The notes under the pieces: model-generated
What the model saw: the letters and a program-made list of their open reading frames with translations, nothing else
Database searches by the model: none
Told to the model about the DNA's origin: nothing
Shown: positions 1 through 11,763 of the stretch, piece by piece
Position numbering within the stretch: the first letter of the stretch is position 1
Layout: every line of letters begins with the position of its first letter
Assembly (NCBI GenBank): GCA_031386665.1
Contig: JANNCN010000225.1
Location: 1 to 64,000 of the forward strand
DNA: 64,000 bases
Source of the DNA: JANYCG01 sp031386665
GTDB taxonomy: Bacteria; Pseudomonadota; Gammaproteobacteria; Burkholderiales; Burkholderiaceae_C
Reading direction: 5' to 3'
Position numbers and translations under genes: made by a program

Positions 1-285
1 CGCATGGAGGCCATCACGAGCCGTGCGCTGCTGTTGGCCGCAGTGGGCACAGCGGCCAACCACGCCGGGCAGACTACGCTATACCTTACCCCGTTGCATG
101 GCAAGGCCAACATTCTCAAAGTGCTGATTGCGAACATCCATGCGGCTTTGCAGCACGTGAAGGACACTGCGGAGCAGTTCAAGGTGATAGACCGATGGGC
201 TGTACTGCTTCGCTATGTGAGCGACAGGATTGCACCAGTCCTTGGCCCATTCAGGCCGCCAGATGTGTTGCCGACTACGGGGTAA
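1..285 (+). CDS. possible 3' end of an unidentified gene
   Basis: The reading frame is open from the first base of the window to a TAA at 283-285, so it could be the tail of a gene starting outside. An internal ATG lies at position 4. The roughly 94 visible residues match no family I recognise. Third codon positions are moderately GC-rich, as in a real gene of this genome, but the frame is short and could be chance. No signal peptide or catalytic motif is visible. Confidence 0.25.
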   Translation, partial: RMEAITSRALLLAAVGTAANHAGQTTLYLTPLHGKANILKVLIANIHAALQHVKDTAEQFKVIDRWAVLLRYVSDRIAPVLGPFRPPDVLPTTG

Positions 286-349
286 CTGCCGGATTTAGGG
301 TCATCGGCCCGCACCGCCCTTTGAAATTTGTCTTGAGAGCTATTGCGCC

Positions 350-1282
350 TTAATAACGCAACAACCCCAGCGCAAACGGCAAACTAACCATACCTAACAA
401 AGTAGACAGCGTGACCAGGCCCGCCACATAAGCCCCGTCGTACCCCATACGGGTTGCCAGGACGTAGCAGCTCGACGCCGTTGGCAGTGCCGAGAAGGCC
501 ATCAACACCGTGGCCTGGACGGTTGACAGCCCCATCAACCGGGAAAGCCCGAGCGCTACCAGCGGTAAAACCAGATGACGGATGGACAACACGGCGACCG
601 TCAAGGCGCGTGACCGGGTGAGGGCGCTGAGTTGCAAACCGGCACCCGCAGCCATCAGCCCGAGAGCCAGGGAAGCGGCACCCAGACGCGTCACGGTCGG
701 CTCAAGCCAAACCGGCATCACAAAGCCGAGCAGATTGGCGATAAGGCCCGACGCCGTGGCGATGATGAGCGGGTTGCGTAATAGTTCGCGCATAAAACCG
801 CGCTGCGCGTGCCGGGCCATCGGCCAGACGGCGGCTACATTGAGCAGTGGAACGCACACCCCAATCAGGACTGCAATCAACTGAAGGCCTTGCGGACCGG
901 CCAGCCGGTCTGCCAATGCCAGCGCAATGTAAGAGTTGAACCTGAAAGCCACCTGGGCACCAGCCGCGTGGTCGCGCCGGTCAATGTGGCGCCCCAAGCC
1001 CGGAAGGTAAGGGATGACATAGGCCAGCGCAATGCCCACAAGCGCCATGGCCCAGCCGGCTGCGATCAGGTTCGATGCGGCCCCCAGATCGAGCGGGCTC
1101 TTCACAATCGACTGAAACAGCAACACTGGAAACAGGAAAAAGTACACCAGTGACTCAACCTGCTGCCACACGGTACGGTTCAGGGCCGTGTACCGGCAGA
1201 CGAGGTAGCCACACAGAATCAGGGAGAAATCGGGAAAAAGAAGTTGAGCGTAGTTCACCGCGAGAGAATACCAGCCAGCCAC
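350..1282 (-). CDS. AEC (auxin efflux carrier) family permease
   Basis: This is a hydrophobic protein of about 310 residues with around ten predicted membrane segments in two five-helix halves, separated by a short polar loop near residues 155-165. That layout, the length and the N-terminal segment (FPDFSLILCGYLVCR) fit the AEC family of inner-membrane carriers, which export small organic acids or other anionic metabolites. The substrate cannot be read from sequence. The start used is a GTG at 1282; a second in-frame GTG lies eight codons downstream. It is divergent from the Bug-type binding protein at 1330 and shares a very short intergenic region with it. Confidence 0.85.
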   Translation of the reverse strand: MAGWYSLAVNYAQLLFPDFSLILCGYLVCRYTALNRTVWQQVESLVYFFLFPVLLFQSIVKSPLDLGAASNLIAAGWAMALVGIALAYVIPYLPGLGRHIDRRDHAAGAQVAFRFNSYIALALADRLAGPQGLQLIAVLIGVCVPLLNVAAVWPMARHAQRGFMRELLRNPLIIATASGLIANLLGFVMPVWLEPTVTRLGAASLALGLMAAGAGLQLSALTRSRALTVAVLSIRHLVLPLVALGLSRLMGLSTVQATVLMAFSALPTASSCYVLATRMGYDGAYVAGLVTLSTLLGMVSLPFALGLLRY

Positions 1283-1329
1283 CCGGTTAATATGCTTGGT
1301 TGCACGACGTCAATCTGGAGCACCTCACC

Positions 1330-2310
1330 ATGTCACTACAACGCCGCACGATTTTTTCACTCAGCCTGATGGCCATCACCACCACCCTGGCCACCTCTGC
1401 CATGGCGCAGGGCTATCCCAATAAAGTTATCAAGCTTCAGGTGCCGTTTGCACCCGGTGGCACGACCGACATCATTGCGCGCACGATCGCAGACGCGTTG
1501 GGCAAGGCCATGGGTCAGACGGTGGTGGTGGAGAACAAGGCGGGTGGTGGCGGCGTGATTGGAGCCAATGAAACGGCCAAAGCTGCGCCAGATGGGTATT
1601 CGCTCGGTATGGCGACGGTGTCCACCACGGCAGCCAACCCGGCAATCAACCCCAAAACGCCATACAACCCGCTGACTGACTTCACGCCCATCATCAACAT
1701 TGCGGCTACACCCAACGTGATTGCGGTGCATCCCAGCTTTCCCGCCAAGGATTACAAGGGGTTCATTGCCGAACTCAAGAAGTCGCCCGGCAAATACTCG
1801 TACTCGTCGTCGGGCACTGGCGGCATCGGGCACTTGCAGACAGAGCTGTTCAAGAACCTGTCGGGCGTATTTATCACGCACATCCCCTACCGTGGTGCCG
1901 GACCCGCCCTCAATGACACGGTGGCGGGCCAGGTGCTCATGACGTTTGACAATATGCCGTCGGCCCTGCCGTTCATCCAGAGCAACCGGCTGGTGCCTAT
2001 TGTGGTGGCCGCGCCCCAGCGCCTTGCGCAGTTGCCCAATGTGCCCACGTTCAAGGAAGTTGGCCTGGAACCCGTGAACCGCATGGCCTACTACGGCATC
2101 TACGGCCCCAAGGGTCTGCCAAAAGAGGTGGTTGACAAGGTCAATGCCGGTGTACGCAAGGCGCTGGAAGACCCGGCTGTCAAGAAGCGGATCGAAGACA
2201 CGGGCTCCATCATCATCGCCAACACGCCGGAGCAATTTGCAGCGCAGATCAAAGCCGAGTTTGATGTCTACAAAAAGGTGGTTGATTCCGCCAACCTCAA
2301 ACTGGACTGA
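1330..2310 (+). CDS. Bug/TctC-family periplasmic substrate-binding protein
   Basis: Residues 1-27 form a signal peptide (MSLQRRTIFSLSLMAITTTL, then cleavage near SAMAQ). The mature part opens with the family hallmark KLQVPFAPGGTTDIIAR and continues through ENKAGGGGVIGA. The total of about 326 residues is normal. Bug proteins bind small carboxylates in the periplasm and often have no adjacent permease, as here. The ATG at 1330 is preferred over an in-frame TTG at 1300 because it gives a clean signal peptide. The neighbouring AEC permease is divergent, and xerD follows after 18 bases on the same strand. Ligand unknown. Confidence 0.9.
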   Translation: MSLQRRTIFSLSLMAITTTLATSAMAQGYPNKVIKLQVPFAPGGTTDIIARTIADALGKAMGQTVVVENKAGGGGVIGANETAKAAPDGYSLGMATVSTTAANPAINPKTPYNPLTDFTPIINIAATPNVIAVHPSFPAKDYKGFIAELKKSPGKYSYSSSGTGGIGHLQTELFKNLSGVFITHIPYRGAGPALNDTVAGQVLMTFDNMPSALPFIQSNRLVPIVVAAPQRLAQLPNVPTFKEVGLEPVNRMAYYGIYGPKGLPKEVVDKVNAGVRKALEDPAVKKRIEDTGSIIIANTPEQFAAQIKAEFDVYKKVVDSANLKLD

Positions 2311-2328
2311 TTACGTCAGGTAGCTGAG

Positions 2329-3288
2329 TTGCGACACGGGCGCGTGGCAGCCATTGAGAGCGACGAGTCAGAAGGCCTGACGGTTGACCCGGACAGTCAG
2401 GCGTCTATCGATGCGTTCATCGACGCGCTCTGGCTGGAAGAGGGGCTCTCCAAAAACACGCTGGGGGCTTACCGGCAAGATCTCACCTTGTTTGCACGAT
2501 GGTTAAAAGACCAGGGCAGCAAACTGGATGACACGGTGGAGGTCGATCTCAACGCCTATTTTTCAGCCCGGCACAACGCGACAAAGGCCACAACAGCCAA
2601 CCGCCGGCTGACCGTGTTCAAGCGCTACTTCCGCTGGGCGCTGCGCGAGCGCTTTACGACGGCCGACCCCACATTGAAGCTGCAGCCGGCGCGCCAGGCG
2701 CTGCGTGTGCCCAAGACCCTGACTGAACCCCAGGTTGAGGCCTTGCTGGCGGCACCAGATGCCGACACCTTGCTGGGCATGCGCGACCGCACCATGCTGG
2801 AGCTGATGTACGCCAGTGGTTTGCGGGTCAGCGAGCTGGTGACGTTGAAGTCCCTGAATGTGAGTCTTTCAGGGAACGTGCTGCGCGTGTTTGGCAAAGG
2901 CGGCAAGGAGCGACTGATTCCCTTTGGCGAAGTCGCCAGTGACTGGATTCGTCGCTACATCACGTCAGTGCGCCCCCAGTTGCTGGAAGGGCGGCAAACC
3001 GATGACCTGTTTGTGACGCATCGCGGCCCCAAGGCGGGCACGGCCATGTCGCGTGTGATGTTCTGGATGATTGTCAAAAAATATGCATTGATGGCGGGTA
3101 TCCACTCGCCCATGTCACCGCATACCCTGAGGCATGCCTTTGCAACGCATTTACTCAATCATGGGGCGGATCTGCGGGCGGTGCAGATGCTGCTGGGACA
3201 CGCCGATATTTCGACGACCACGATCTACACCCATGTGGCGCGGGAACGGCTGAAGGCCATTCATGCGCAGCATCATCCCAGAGGGTGA
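2329..3288 (+). CDS. xerD: site-specific tyrosine recombinase XerD
   Basis: The protein has an N-terminal SAM-like core-binding domain (about residues 25-110) and a C-terminal catalytic domain. The tyrosine recombinase residues are all visible: Arg in YASGLRVSEL, Lys in GKGGKERLIP, HTLRHAFATHLL, and the nucleophile Tyr in TTTIYTHV. The ending HHPRG is typical of XerD rather than XerC. With XerC it resolves chromosome dimers at dif under FtsK control. The start is uncertain: a TTG at 2329 is used, and the conserved part begins around residue 22, so a later start is possible. Confidence 0.92.
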   Translation: MRHGRVAAIESDESEGLTVDPDSQASIDAFIDALWLEEGLSKNTLGAYRQDLTLFARWLKDQGSKLDDTVEVDLNAYFSARHNATKATTANRRLTVFKRYFRWALRERFTTADPTLKLQPARQALRVPKTLTEPQVEALLAAPDADTLLGMRDRTMLELMYASGLRVSELVTLKSLNVSLSGNVLRVFGKGGKERLIPFGEVASDWIRRYITSVRPQLLEGRQTDDLFVTHRGPKAGTAMSRVMFWMIVKKYALMAGIHSPMSPHTLRHAFATHLLNHGADLRAVQMLLGHADISTTTIYTHVARERLKAIHAQHHPRG

Positions 3289-3315
3289 CTGTTGGTTTTC
3301 GCTATTCGCGATACC

Positions 3316-3395
3316 CGTCACTGCGAGGCCGCAGGCCGTGGCAGTCCATAGTGACCACTGAAAAAGTGGATTGCCACGCTGCTCTCGCAATGACG
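3316..3395. repeat. palindromic intergenic repeat (GTCATTGCGAG type)
   Basis: An imperfect inverted repeat begins CGTCACTGCGAG and ends CTCGCAATGACG. Inside it the arms TGGCAGTCCA and TGGATTGCCA pair with one mismatch. This resembles the widespread REP-like element built on GTCATTGCGAG that occurs between genes in many bacteria. It lies between the convergent ends of xerD and the EAL/HDOD gene, where it could fold in RNA from either strand and act as a transcription end or RNA stabiliser. That role is inferred. Confidence 0.7.
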
Positions 3396-3431
3396 GAGAT
3401 ACGGTGATGCATTGTGAAAACGTCAATAGGG

Positions 3432-4685
3432 TTACTCGTCACCCATCGTGTCAGCCCAGGCCAGTGCCTGCAAATGCGCCCAGTTCACCTGGTGATTGCT
3501 CAGCTTGAGTTCTGTGGCGTAGTGGGCAAAGGCCTCGTCATTGACGGTTTCGCAAGCCCGGGTCAGCTCCAGGAAGGGCGCCAGCAAACCGCGCTTGTGC
3601 AGCAGCGCATCGGTCACCATTTGTGGCAGGGAAATCGTCTCCAGCGCCTTCTCCAGGGGCACACCCAACATGGTGTCAAGCAGCGAGAACACGCCCGTCA
3701 CGAAGGCGTTGTCGCAATCTTCAGGTGACAAAAGCTCGCCTGCCAGCAATTCCATGAGCCGCCCACGCACCACCGCCATGGCACCCACAGCTGGTGCTGC
3801 GCCGCCCACGCGTGACGTGGCCATCAGCAGGGCGGCCCATCGAAACATTTTCTTCAGACCCAGCAGCATCACGGCGTGCCGGAAAGAGGTGATTTCGACG
3901 CTCAGGCCGAAACTTGCTGAATTCAGAAAACGCAGCAGGTTGAACGACAGGGTCGGGTCGCGCTTGAGCACGTTTTCTATCTCCAGCGTGTCGGCCTGTT
4001 TGCGAACCAGGTTGATCAGCTGGATGATGTTGGCCTGAGCAGGGCGGATAGTCTGGCCCTTGACGAGCACCGGCTTGGCAAACCAGTAACCCTGAAAAAG
4101 CTTGATGCCCACCTTTTGCAGCATTTCGTGCTGCGCCGCTGTTTCAACCTTTTCGGCAATCAGGCGGGCTTTGGCCGCTTCCTGGGCATAGACGATGAAG
4201 GGGCCTACGGCCTCGGGCTTGAGCAGCGCCATATCGAACTTGATGAACGTGGCGTAGGGCAACCACGAGGCGTAGGCCTTGGTCAGCACCGTGTGATTGA
4301 AGGCGAGGCGGAAACCCCGGCGGGTCACATCTTTGATGGCACTCAGGCGGGTTTCAATTTCGTCAGGGTCAGGCGTTTCCAGAGGCGGCAGCTCCAGCAC
4401 CAGGCGCTCGGGCTGGATCAGTTCCAGATGGCCACCAGCCAGGCTGTCGTGCGTGCAATTGATGAACAAGGTCTTGCGGCCCACCAGCACCTCGTTGTCG
4501 GCGTGGGACAGCACATTGAACAAAAGCTCGGCATCGGTGGCCGCCGTATGGATACCTGGCCGGGTTGACCGGTCAAACAGCTCGTAGCCGAACACGGCAC
4601 GGTTTTCGTCCACGATGGCCTGACGGGCAATGGCCGTCGGGTCGGCCATTAGTGGGGCGGGCGCAGTGTCTGAGGGGTTGGACAT
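3432..4685 (-). CDS. EAL-like plus HDOD domain signalling protein
   Basis: Residues about 15-215 form a degenerate EAL domain. It opens with NRAVFGYELFDRS, so the catalytic EAL triplet is ELF, which argues against c-di-GMP hydrolysis. Residues about 215-400 form an HDOD domain (DPTLSFNLLRFLNSASFG, then FRHAVMLLGLKKMFRW), an output domain related to HD phosphohydrolases. Such YuxH-type proteins act as signalling adaptors. The ATG at 4685 lies inside the upstream DUF455 gene. A second ATG at 4649 overlaps its stop codon as TAATG and could be the true, coupled start. Neither start has a convincing ribosome binding site. Confidence 0.88.
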   Translation of the reverse strand: MSNPSDTAPAPLMADPTAIARQAIVDENRAVFGYELFDRSTRPGIHTAATDAELLFNVLSHADNEVLVGRKTLFINCTHDSLAGGHLELIQPERLVLELPPLETPDPDEIETRLSAIKDVTRRGFRLAFNHTVLTKAYASWLPYATFIKFDMALLKPEAVGPFIVYAQEAAKARLIAEKVETAAQHEMLQKVGIKLFQGYWFAKPVLVKGQTIRPAQANIIQLINLVRKQADTLEIENVLKRDPTLSFNLLRFLNSASFGLSVEITSFRHAVMLLGLKKMFRWAALLMATSRVGGAAPAVGAMAVVRGRLMELLAGELLSPEDCDNAFVTGVFSLLDTMLGVPLEKALETISLPQMVTDALLHKRGLLAPFLELTRACETVNDEAFAHYATELKLSNHQVNWAHLQALAWADTMGDE

Positions 4686-5600
4686 GGCTCAGTCTGAAGT
4701 GGTTTAGGCTTCATTTTAGGGGCCGATGCCGGTTTGTCTGCGGGGTCACTCAGCTCGCGCAGTTCATGGGCGGTAAAGCCCGCCCGCAAACGGGCACTCT
4801 CGTTGAACGGAGGCTTGAGGCGGGGGGCTTTGAAGCGCTCGGTCAGCACGGCGTAGTGCGCCATAGGCTCCAGCCGATCCCGCGTGCAAAGCCAGTGGTA
4901 CCAGTGGTTGCCAATCGCCACGTGCCCGATTTCGTCACGCAGGATGATGTCCAGAATGTCCACCGCGCGCAGGGCGTCCGGCGTACCTATCTGGCGCAAC
5001 TTGGCCTGGATTTGCGGCGTGGCATCCAGCCCCCGTGCTTCCAGGGTGCGCGGTACCAAAGCCATGCGGGCCACGACATCGTGACGGGTCTGGTCGCACA
5101 TGGCCCACAGGTTGTCGTGGGCTTCAAAGCTGCCGTAGTCCCAGCGTGGGGTGCCGTCTGGCGTGACGTCCATGCGCCGCAAATGCTCACGCAGCAGCGA
5201 AAAGTGGTAGGCCTCTTCCTTGGCAACAAGCGCCCAGTCCTGATAGAACGCGTCTGGCATGCCATCAAAGCGCCACAGTGCGTCGAGCGCCAGATTGATC
5301 GCGTTGAACTCGATGTGGGCAATCGCATGAATCATGGCGGCCCGGCCATCCAAGGTGAGCGGCGAGCGGCGCGGAACCTTGGCCGGGTGGGTCAGCAGGG
5401 GGCGCTTTGGGCGCCCGGGCTGGGCATCCGGCACGGTGTTTACCCTATCGTTTGCTATAGAAAGTGTAGCTAACTGTGCCCATGATACGTGGGCCAATGT
5501 GCACTTTTTCTCTGGATCTGGCTCGCAAAAAGCTTCCAGCGCCTTGCGGCGAAGGTTAGCCGTTGTCGTTCCCCGTGCCGTTGCCTCGGTCGCCATCAGC

Positions 5601-5608
<8 letters not shown>
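4649..5608 (-). CDS. DUF455 family ferritin-like protein
   Basis: The protein has about 319 residues. The central part carries the ferritin-like helices typical of DUF455, with metal-ligand candidates in HAIAHIEFNAINLALD, KEEAYHFSLLREHL and LRDEIGHVAIGNHWY. The family is a predicted di-iron protein of unknown reaction. The ATG at 5608 overlaps the gcvP stop codon (ATGCCTGA), which suggests translational coupling to the glycine cleavage operon. A second ATG lies four codons later. Its 3' end overlaps or abuts the EAL/HDOD start. Confidence 0.85.
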
Positions 5609-8603
<2,995 letters not shown>

Positions 8604-8615
8604 GGCAAAACCCAA

Positions 8616-8987
8616 TCAAGCGGCGGTAGAAAATTTAGAATAGACGGCCTCGTCCATCAAGGCGTCCAACTCGGCAGCTTGGGTCATCTTGACCTTGAAG
8701 AACCAGCCTGCGCCCAAGGGGTCTGAATTGGCCAAAGATGGATCTGCCCGCAGCGCTTCGTTCACTTCCGTCACTTCGCCGCTGATGGGCATGTAGACGT
8801 CGGCGGCTGCCTTGACTGACTCCACCACGCCCGCAATGTCTTTGGAGGCCAGTGTTTTGCCAACTTCTGGCAAGTCGACAAAGACCACGTCACCCAGAGC
8901 GTCTTGTGCGTGGTGGGTAATGCCCACCGTGGCGATGTCGCCCTGAATGCTCAGCCACTCGTGGTCTTCGGTGTACTTGATGCTCAT
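8616..8987 (-). CDS. gcvH: glycine cleavage system H protein
   Basis: This 123-residue lipoyl carrier shuttles the aminomethyl group between P-, T- and L-proteins. The lipoylated lysine is Lys59 in the motif ESVKAAADVY. The N-terminus (MSIKYTEDHEWL) is typical. An AGGAGATTC ribosome binding site precedes the ATG at 8987. It is followed within 15 bases by gcvP and preceded by gcvT in the same operon. Confidence 0.97.
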   Translation of the reverse strand: MSIKYTEDHEWLSIQGDIATVGITHHAQDALGDVVFVDLPEVGKTLASKDIAGVVESVKAAADVYMPISGEVTEVNEALRADPSLANSDPLGAGWFFKVKMTQAAELDALMDEAVYSKFSTAA

Positions 8988-9077
8988 GAAGAATCTCCTG
9001 AAAAAAATTGAAAATGAAATGAAAGATGAAGCGGGGGACTTGTGTCGAACTGATTTGGGAAAATTGCGATACCGCCC

Positions 9078-10250
9078 TTAACCCCGAAAATACCGATTGG
9101 GGATGAACGGCATGCTTGACACTTGCATGGGCACCGGCTTGCCACGAACCATGGCGTGCACAATCGTGCCCAGACTTGAATAAGCCGAATCAACATAGGC
9201 CATAGCAACAGGTTGGTCGATGCTGGGGCCTAACAAACCGCTGGTCACTTCGCCAATCAGCTCGCCAGCAACGCTTCGCAATTCGGTGTGATCGCGCACA
9301 GGAATGCGCACCTGCGCGATCAAGCCCACGCGCTTTTTGAATTCGGCTGAATGGCCCGACTCGGGGCTGTTGGTCGACGCGTTTTGGAGCTGAGCCAGAA
9401 TTTTGTCAGCCCCCGGAAATCCGCCAGCCCGAGCGCCACCCGTGCGTCTGACCTTTTGAATGGCCCAATTCAACCCGGCTTCAACTGGCGTGGTGGTGGT
9501 GTCGATATCTTGCCCATACAAGCACAAACCTGCTTCCAGTCGAAGGGAATTGCGGGCGCCCAGGCCAACAGGTTTGACCTCGGGTTGCGCCAACAAGGCT
9601 TGCGCCAACGCTTCAGCCTGCATCTCGTGGACAGAAATTTCAAAGCCGTCTTCGCCGGTGTACCCACTGCGGGTGACAAAGCATTCAATCGTTTGGTGTG
9701 GGCCGTGGCTGTCGCAGGCAATGTTGAATTTGCCACCCGTCATGAACACCAGCTTTTCTATGCCCGGGCAAAGCCTCTGCAGGGCAGTCACCGCCAGCGG
9801 GCCTTGCAAAGCCATCAAGGCCATTTGCGGCAGGGGAATGACCTCGCAGCGGTGACCAATTGAGTGCTGAATATGGGCGATGTCGGCGATCTTGCAAGCC
9901 CCGTTGACGATCACAAAAATGTCGTGTTCCCGCTTGAAAAACATCAGATCGTCGATGATGCCACCGTCCTCATTGAGCAGCAGGCCGTAGCGCTGCTTGC
10001 CAACTGGCAGGTCGATCACATCGACGGGCATAAGGGACTCAAACGCTGCAGCAGCCTCGGGCCCCACCAAACGCAATTGGCCCATGTGAGACACATCAAA
10101 TAGCCCGGCGCTGGCACGGGTGTGCAAGTGTTCGGCCATCAGCCCCGCTGGGTACTGCACAGGCATTGAATAGCCCGCAAACGGCACCATGCGGGCACCC
10201 AGGCGGACGTGCAGGTCGTGCAGAGGGGTCGTATGTAAGGTGGTGGTCAA
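9078..10250 (-). CDS. gcvT: glycine cleavage system aminomethyltransferase (T-protein)
   Basis: The T-protein moves the methylene group to tetrahydrofolate and releases ammonia. Family motifs are clear: MVPFAGYSMPVQYP near the N-terminus, FDVSHMGQ, and SGYTGEDGFEI in the folate-binding part. The start chosen is a TTG at 10250, giving LTTTLHTTPLHDLH, because GGAG lies about 9 bases upstream. The longer frame to 10313 would run into the leader. The gene sits directly behind the tandem glycine riboswitch. Confidence 0.94.
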   Translation of the reverse strand: MTTTLHTTPLHDLHVRLGARMVPFAGYSMPVQYPAGLMAEHLHTRASAGLFDVSHMGQLRLVGPEAAAAFESLMPVDVIDLPVGKQRYGLLLNEDGGIIDDLMFFKREHDIFVIVNGACKIADIAHIQHSIGHRCEVIPLPQMALMALQGPLAVTALQRLCPGIEKLVFMTGGKFNIACDSHGPHQTIECFVTRSGYTGEDGFEISVHEMQAEALAQALLAQPEVKPVGLGARNSLRLEAGLCLYGQDIDTTTTPVEAGLNWAIQKVRRTGGARAGGFPGADKILAQLQNASTNSPESGHSAEFKKRVGLIAQVRIPVRDHTELRSVAGELIGEVTSGLLGPSIDQPVAMAYVDSAYSSLGTIVHAMVRGKPVPMQVSSMPFIPNRYFRG

Positions 10251-10323
10251 AGCGGATCTCCGGGGCAAGGGCAACAACTGATGAGAAGATCCAACGCCAA
10301 GTTGGATCCTCAAGCTGCCCCCG

Positions 10324-10578
10324 CTGTCCGCTTTACCTGAGAGATTCGCCGGGCCGTTGTGGCTGCGGGTTGCTCCTTCGGTGGGTTTCGCGTTGCAAAA
10401 CCTCTCTCCAGTGGGGAAACGCCACGAACTGAAGTCTTGAGTCGAGTTAGCCGATCAAGCCACCAGTGCAGGGCGGTTGTCAGTCCTTTTGCCTGAGCGT
10501 TCAGACCGCTGGAATCAGCGGGTCTTGCGCCTTCGGCGGCTTGTGATGCATGGAACGCCTCATAAGCTCTCTCCTGAC
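10324..10578 (-). promoter_or_regulatory. tandem glycine riboswitch upstream of gcvT
   Basis: Read on the minus strand, two glycine aptamers follow one another. Aptamer 1 has GGAGAGAGC near 10574, then GCCGAAGGCGCAA, then CGCTCAGGCAAAAGGAC. Aptamer 2 has GGAGAGAGGTTTTGC, then CACCGAAGGAGCAA, then CTCTCAGGTAAAGCGGAC. These are the standard conserved boxes of this RNA class. The second aptamer ends about 73 bases before the gcvT start. In known cases glycine binding turns the gcv operon on; here that is inferred from position. Confidence 0.95.
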
Positions 10579-10588
10579 GTTTTGAATT

Positions 10589-11632
10589 CTACTCTCCGGA
10601 TTGAGCGGGCAGCCGGACGGCAGCGGGATTTTCGCGGATGTATTCGCGCACGATGTCATCAAAACTGGCCACGGGCAGCAGTCCCAAGCCTTTGGCGCGC
10701 TGGGCATTGATGCGGGCGGGCCAAGTGGCCACGATTTGGCGAATTTTGGGGTCGGGCGTCCAATCCACCAGGTCGGCTGCCGCCTTGCCTGCGACACGTT
10801 CAAGCGCTGCCGCCATGTCGCCCGTGGTGGTAGTGAATGCTGGCAGGTTCAGGCCGATTCGCGGCCCCCATTGCGCATCCGTCGCTTCGGCGGCCCGAAT
10901 AATGCCTTGAATCGTCAGGCTGGGCGATGACAAAGCCACTTCAGTGTCGGGTGTGACTGGGCATGCGCCTTTGATGCCGCTCAAAGGTTCGCGAATCATG
11001 CCGCTGAAAAAACTGGACGCAGCGCCGTTGGGTTTGCCGGGGCGCACGCTGACCGTCATCAAACGTGCGCTTCGGCCCCGAATAAAACCTTTGCGGGTGA
11101 AATCGGCGACCAGCTGCTCGCCAATCAGTTTTTGAATGCCATAGCTGGTTTGTGGCGTGGGCAGCGTGGTGTCTTCAATGGTGGCGGGGCAGGGCGTCTC
11201 AACCGAATGGCCAAATACCGCCAACGAACTGGCAAAGACGACCATAGTGCGGTGGCCAAACTGGGTGTGAATCGCCCGGCAGTTTTCCAGCAAATTCAGC
11301 GTCGCCTTGAAATTGCTTGTCATGCCCAGATCAAAGTCGGCTTCACATTCGCCGCTGACCGCTGCCGCAAGGTGGAACACCACGGCGGTGTGCTGGTCCA
11401 ACACGGATATAGCCAGGCTGCGGTCTTCCAGCAGGGCGTTCAGGTCACCTGTCGACGTGGTGATTCTGGGGTCGGCCAGCAAATCTGCGGGTGGTGCCGC
11501 ACGGTCGACCAAGCGAATGGTCTGAATGGCTTTGGCAGGCTCGCCTGCCAGGCTCAATTGGCCCTGAGCCAGCAGGGTCTGCGCAAGGCGAACGCCCAAA
11601 AACCCCGCGCCGCCGGTGATGACGATGTGCAT
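10589..11632 (-). CDS. denD: NAD-dependent epimerase/dehydrogenase, D-erythronate dehydrogenase-like
   Basis: This extended SDR opens MHIVITGGAGFLG, the Rossmann dinucleotide motif, and carries the catalytic YGIQK (YxxxK). The sequence pattern SGECEADFDLGMTSNF and FGHRTMVVFASSLAVFG fits the DenD branch, which oxidises D-erythronate. The ATG at 11632 is preferred to the longer frame because the Rossmann motif begins right there. The gene ends 11 bases before the glycine riboswitch on the same strand, so readthrough into gcv is possible. No erythronate kinase or isomerase gene is next to it, so the substrate is uncertain. Confidence 0.8.
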   Translation of the reverse strand: MHIVITGGAGFLGVRLAQTLLAQGQLSLAGEPAKAIQTIRLVDRAAPPADLLADPRITTSTGDLNALLEDRSLAISVLDQHTAVVFHLAAAVSGECEADFDLGMTSNFKATLNLLENCRAIHTQFGHRTMVVFASSLAVFGHSVETPCPATIEDTTLPTPQTSYGIQKLIGEQLVADFTRKGFIRGRSARLMTVSVRPGKPNGAASSFFSGMIREPLSGIKGACPVTPDTEVALSSPSLTIQGIIRAAEATDAQWGPRIGLNLPAFTTTTGDMAAALERVAGKAAADLVDWTPDPKIRQIVATWPARINAQRAKGLGLLPVASFDDIVREYIRENPAAVRLPAQSGE

Positions 11633-11707
11633 ACTGATGATTCCAATTTTTAAGTGGTCGCTGCAGTATAGAAAACTGGCAAGCGCAAGCCCTCGAAGGC
11701 ATCGCGC

Positions 11708-11763
11708 CAAACGTCAAACGCCAAACGCCAAACGCTAAACCCTAAACCCTAAACCCTAAACCC
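11708..11763. repeat. heptamer tandem array (CAAACGC then TAAACCC)
   Basis: Eight 7-bp units follow one another: CAAACGT, three CAAACGC, then four TAAACCC. The last unit runs into the stop codon of the ETF-QO gene, since the TAG on the minus strand uses base 11763. The second half is identical in unit to the plant-type telomere repeat, which I take as coincidence. Arrays like this can change length by replication slippage. Confidence 0.9.

Noticed and set aside
1357..2235. Long minus-strand frame antisense to the Bug binding protein gene
   Set aside because: It mirrors the real gene on the other strand and has no recognisable domain; the plus-strand protein is a clear family member.
5440..5510. 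GTTTGCTATAGAAAGTGTAGC inside the DUF455 gene as another copy of the AT-rich repeat
   Set aside because: Only about 20 of 28 bases match, the CTCTAGCTCTCG block and the palindromic head are missing, and the protein is not clearly longer than its family there.
11736..11763. TAAACCC units as a true telomere or CRISPR-like array
   Set aside because: Units are 7 bp with no spacers and only eight copies; a slippage array explains them.
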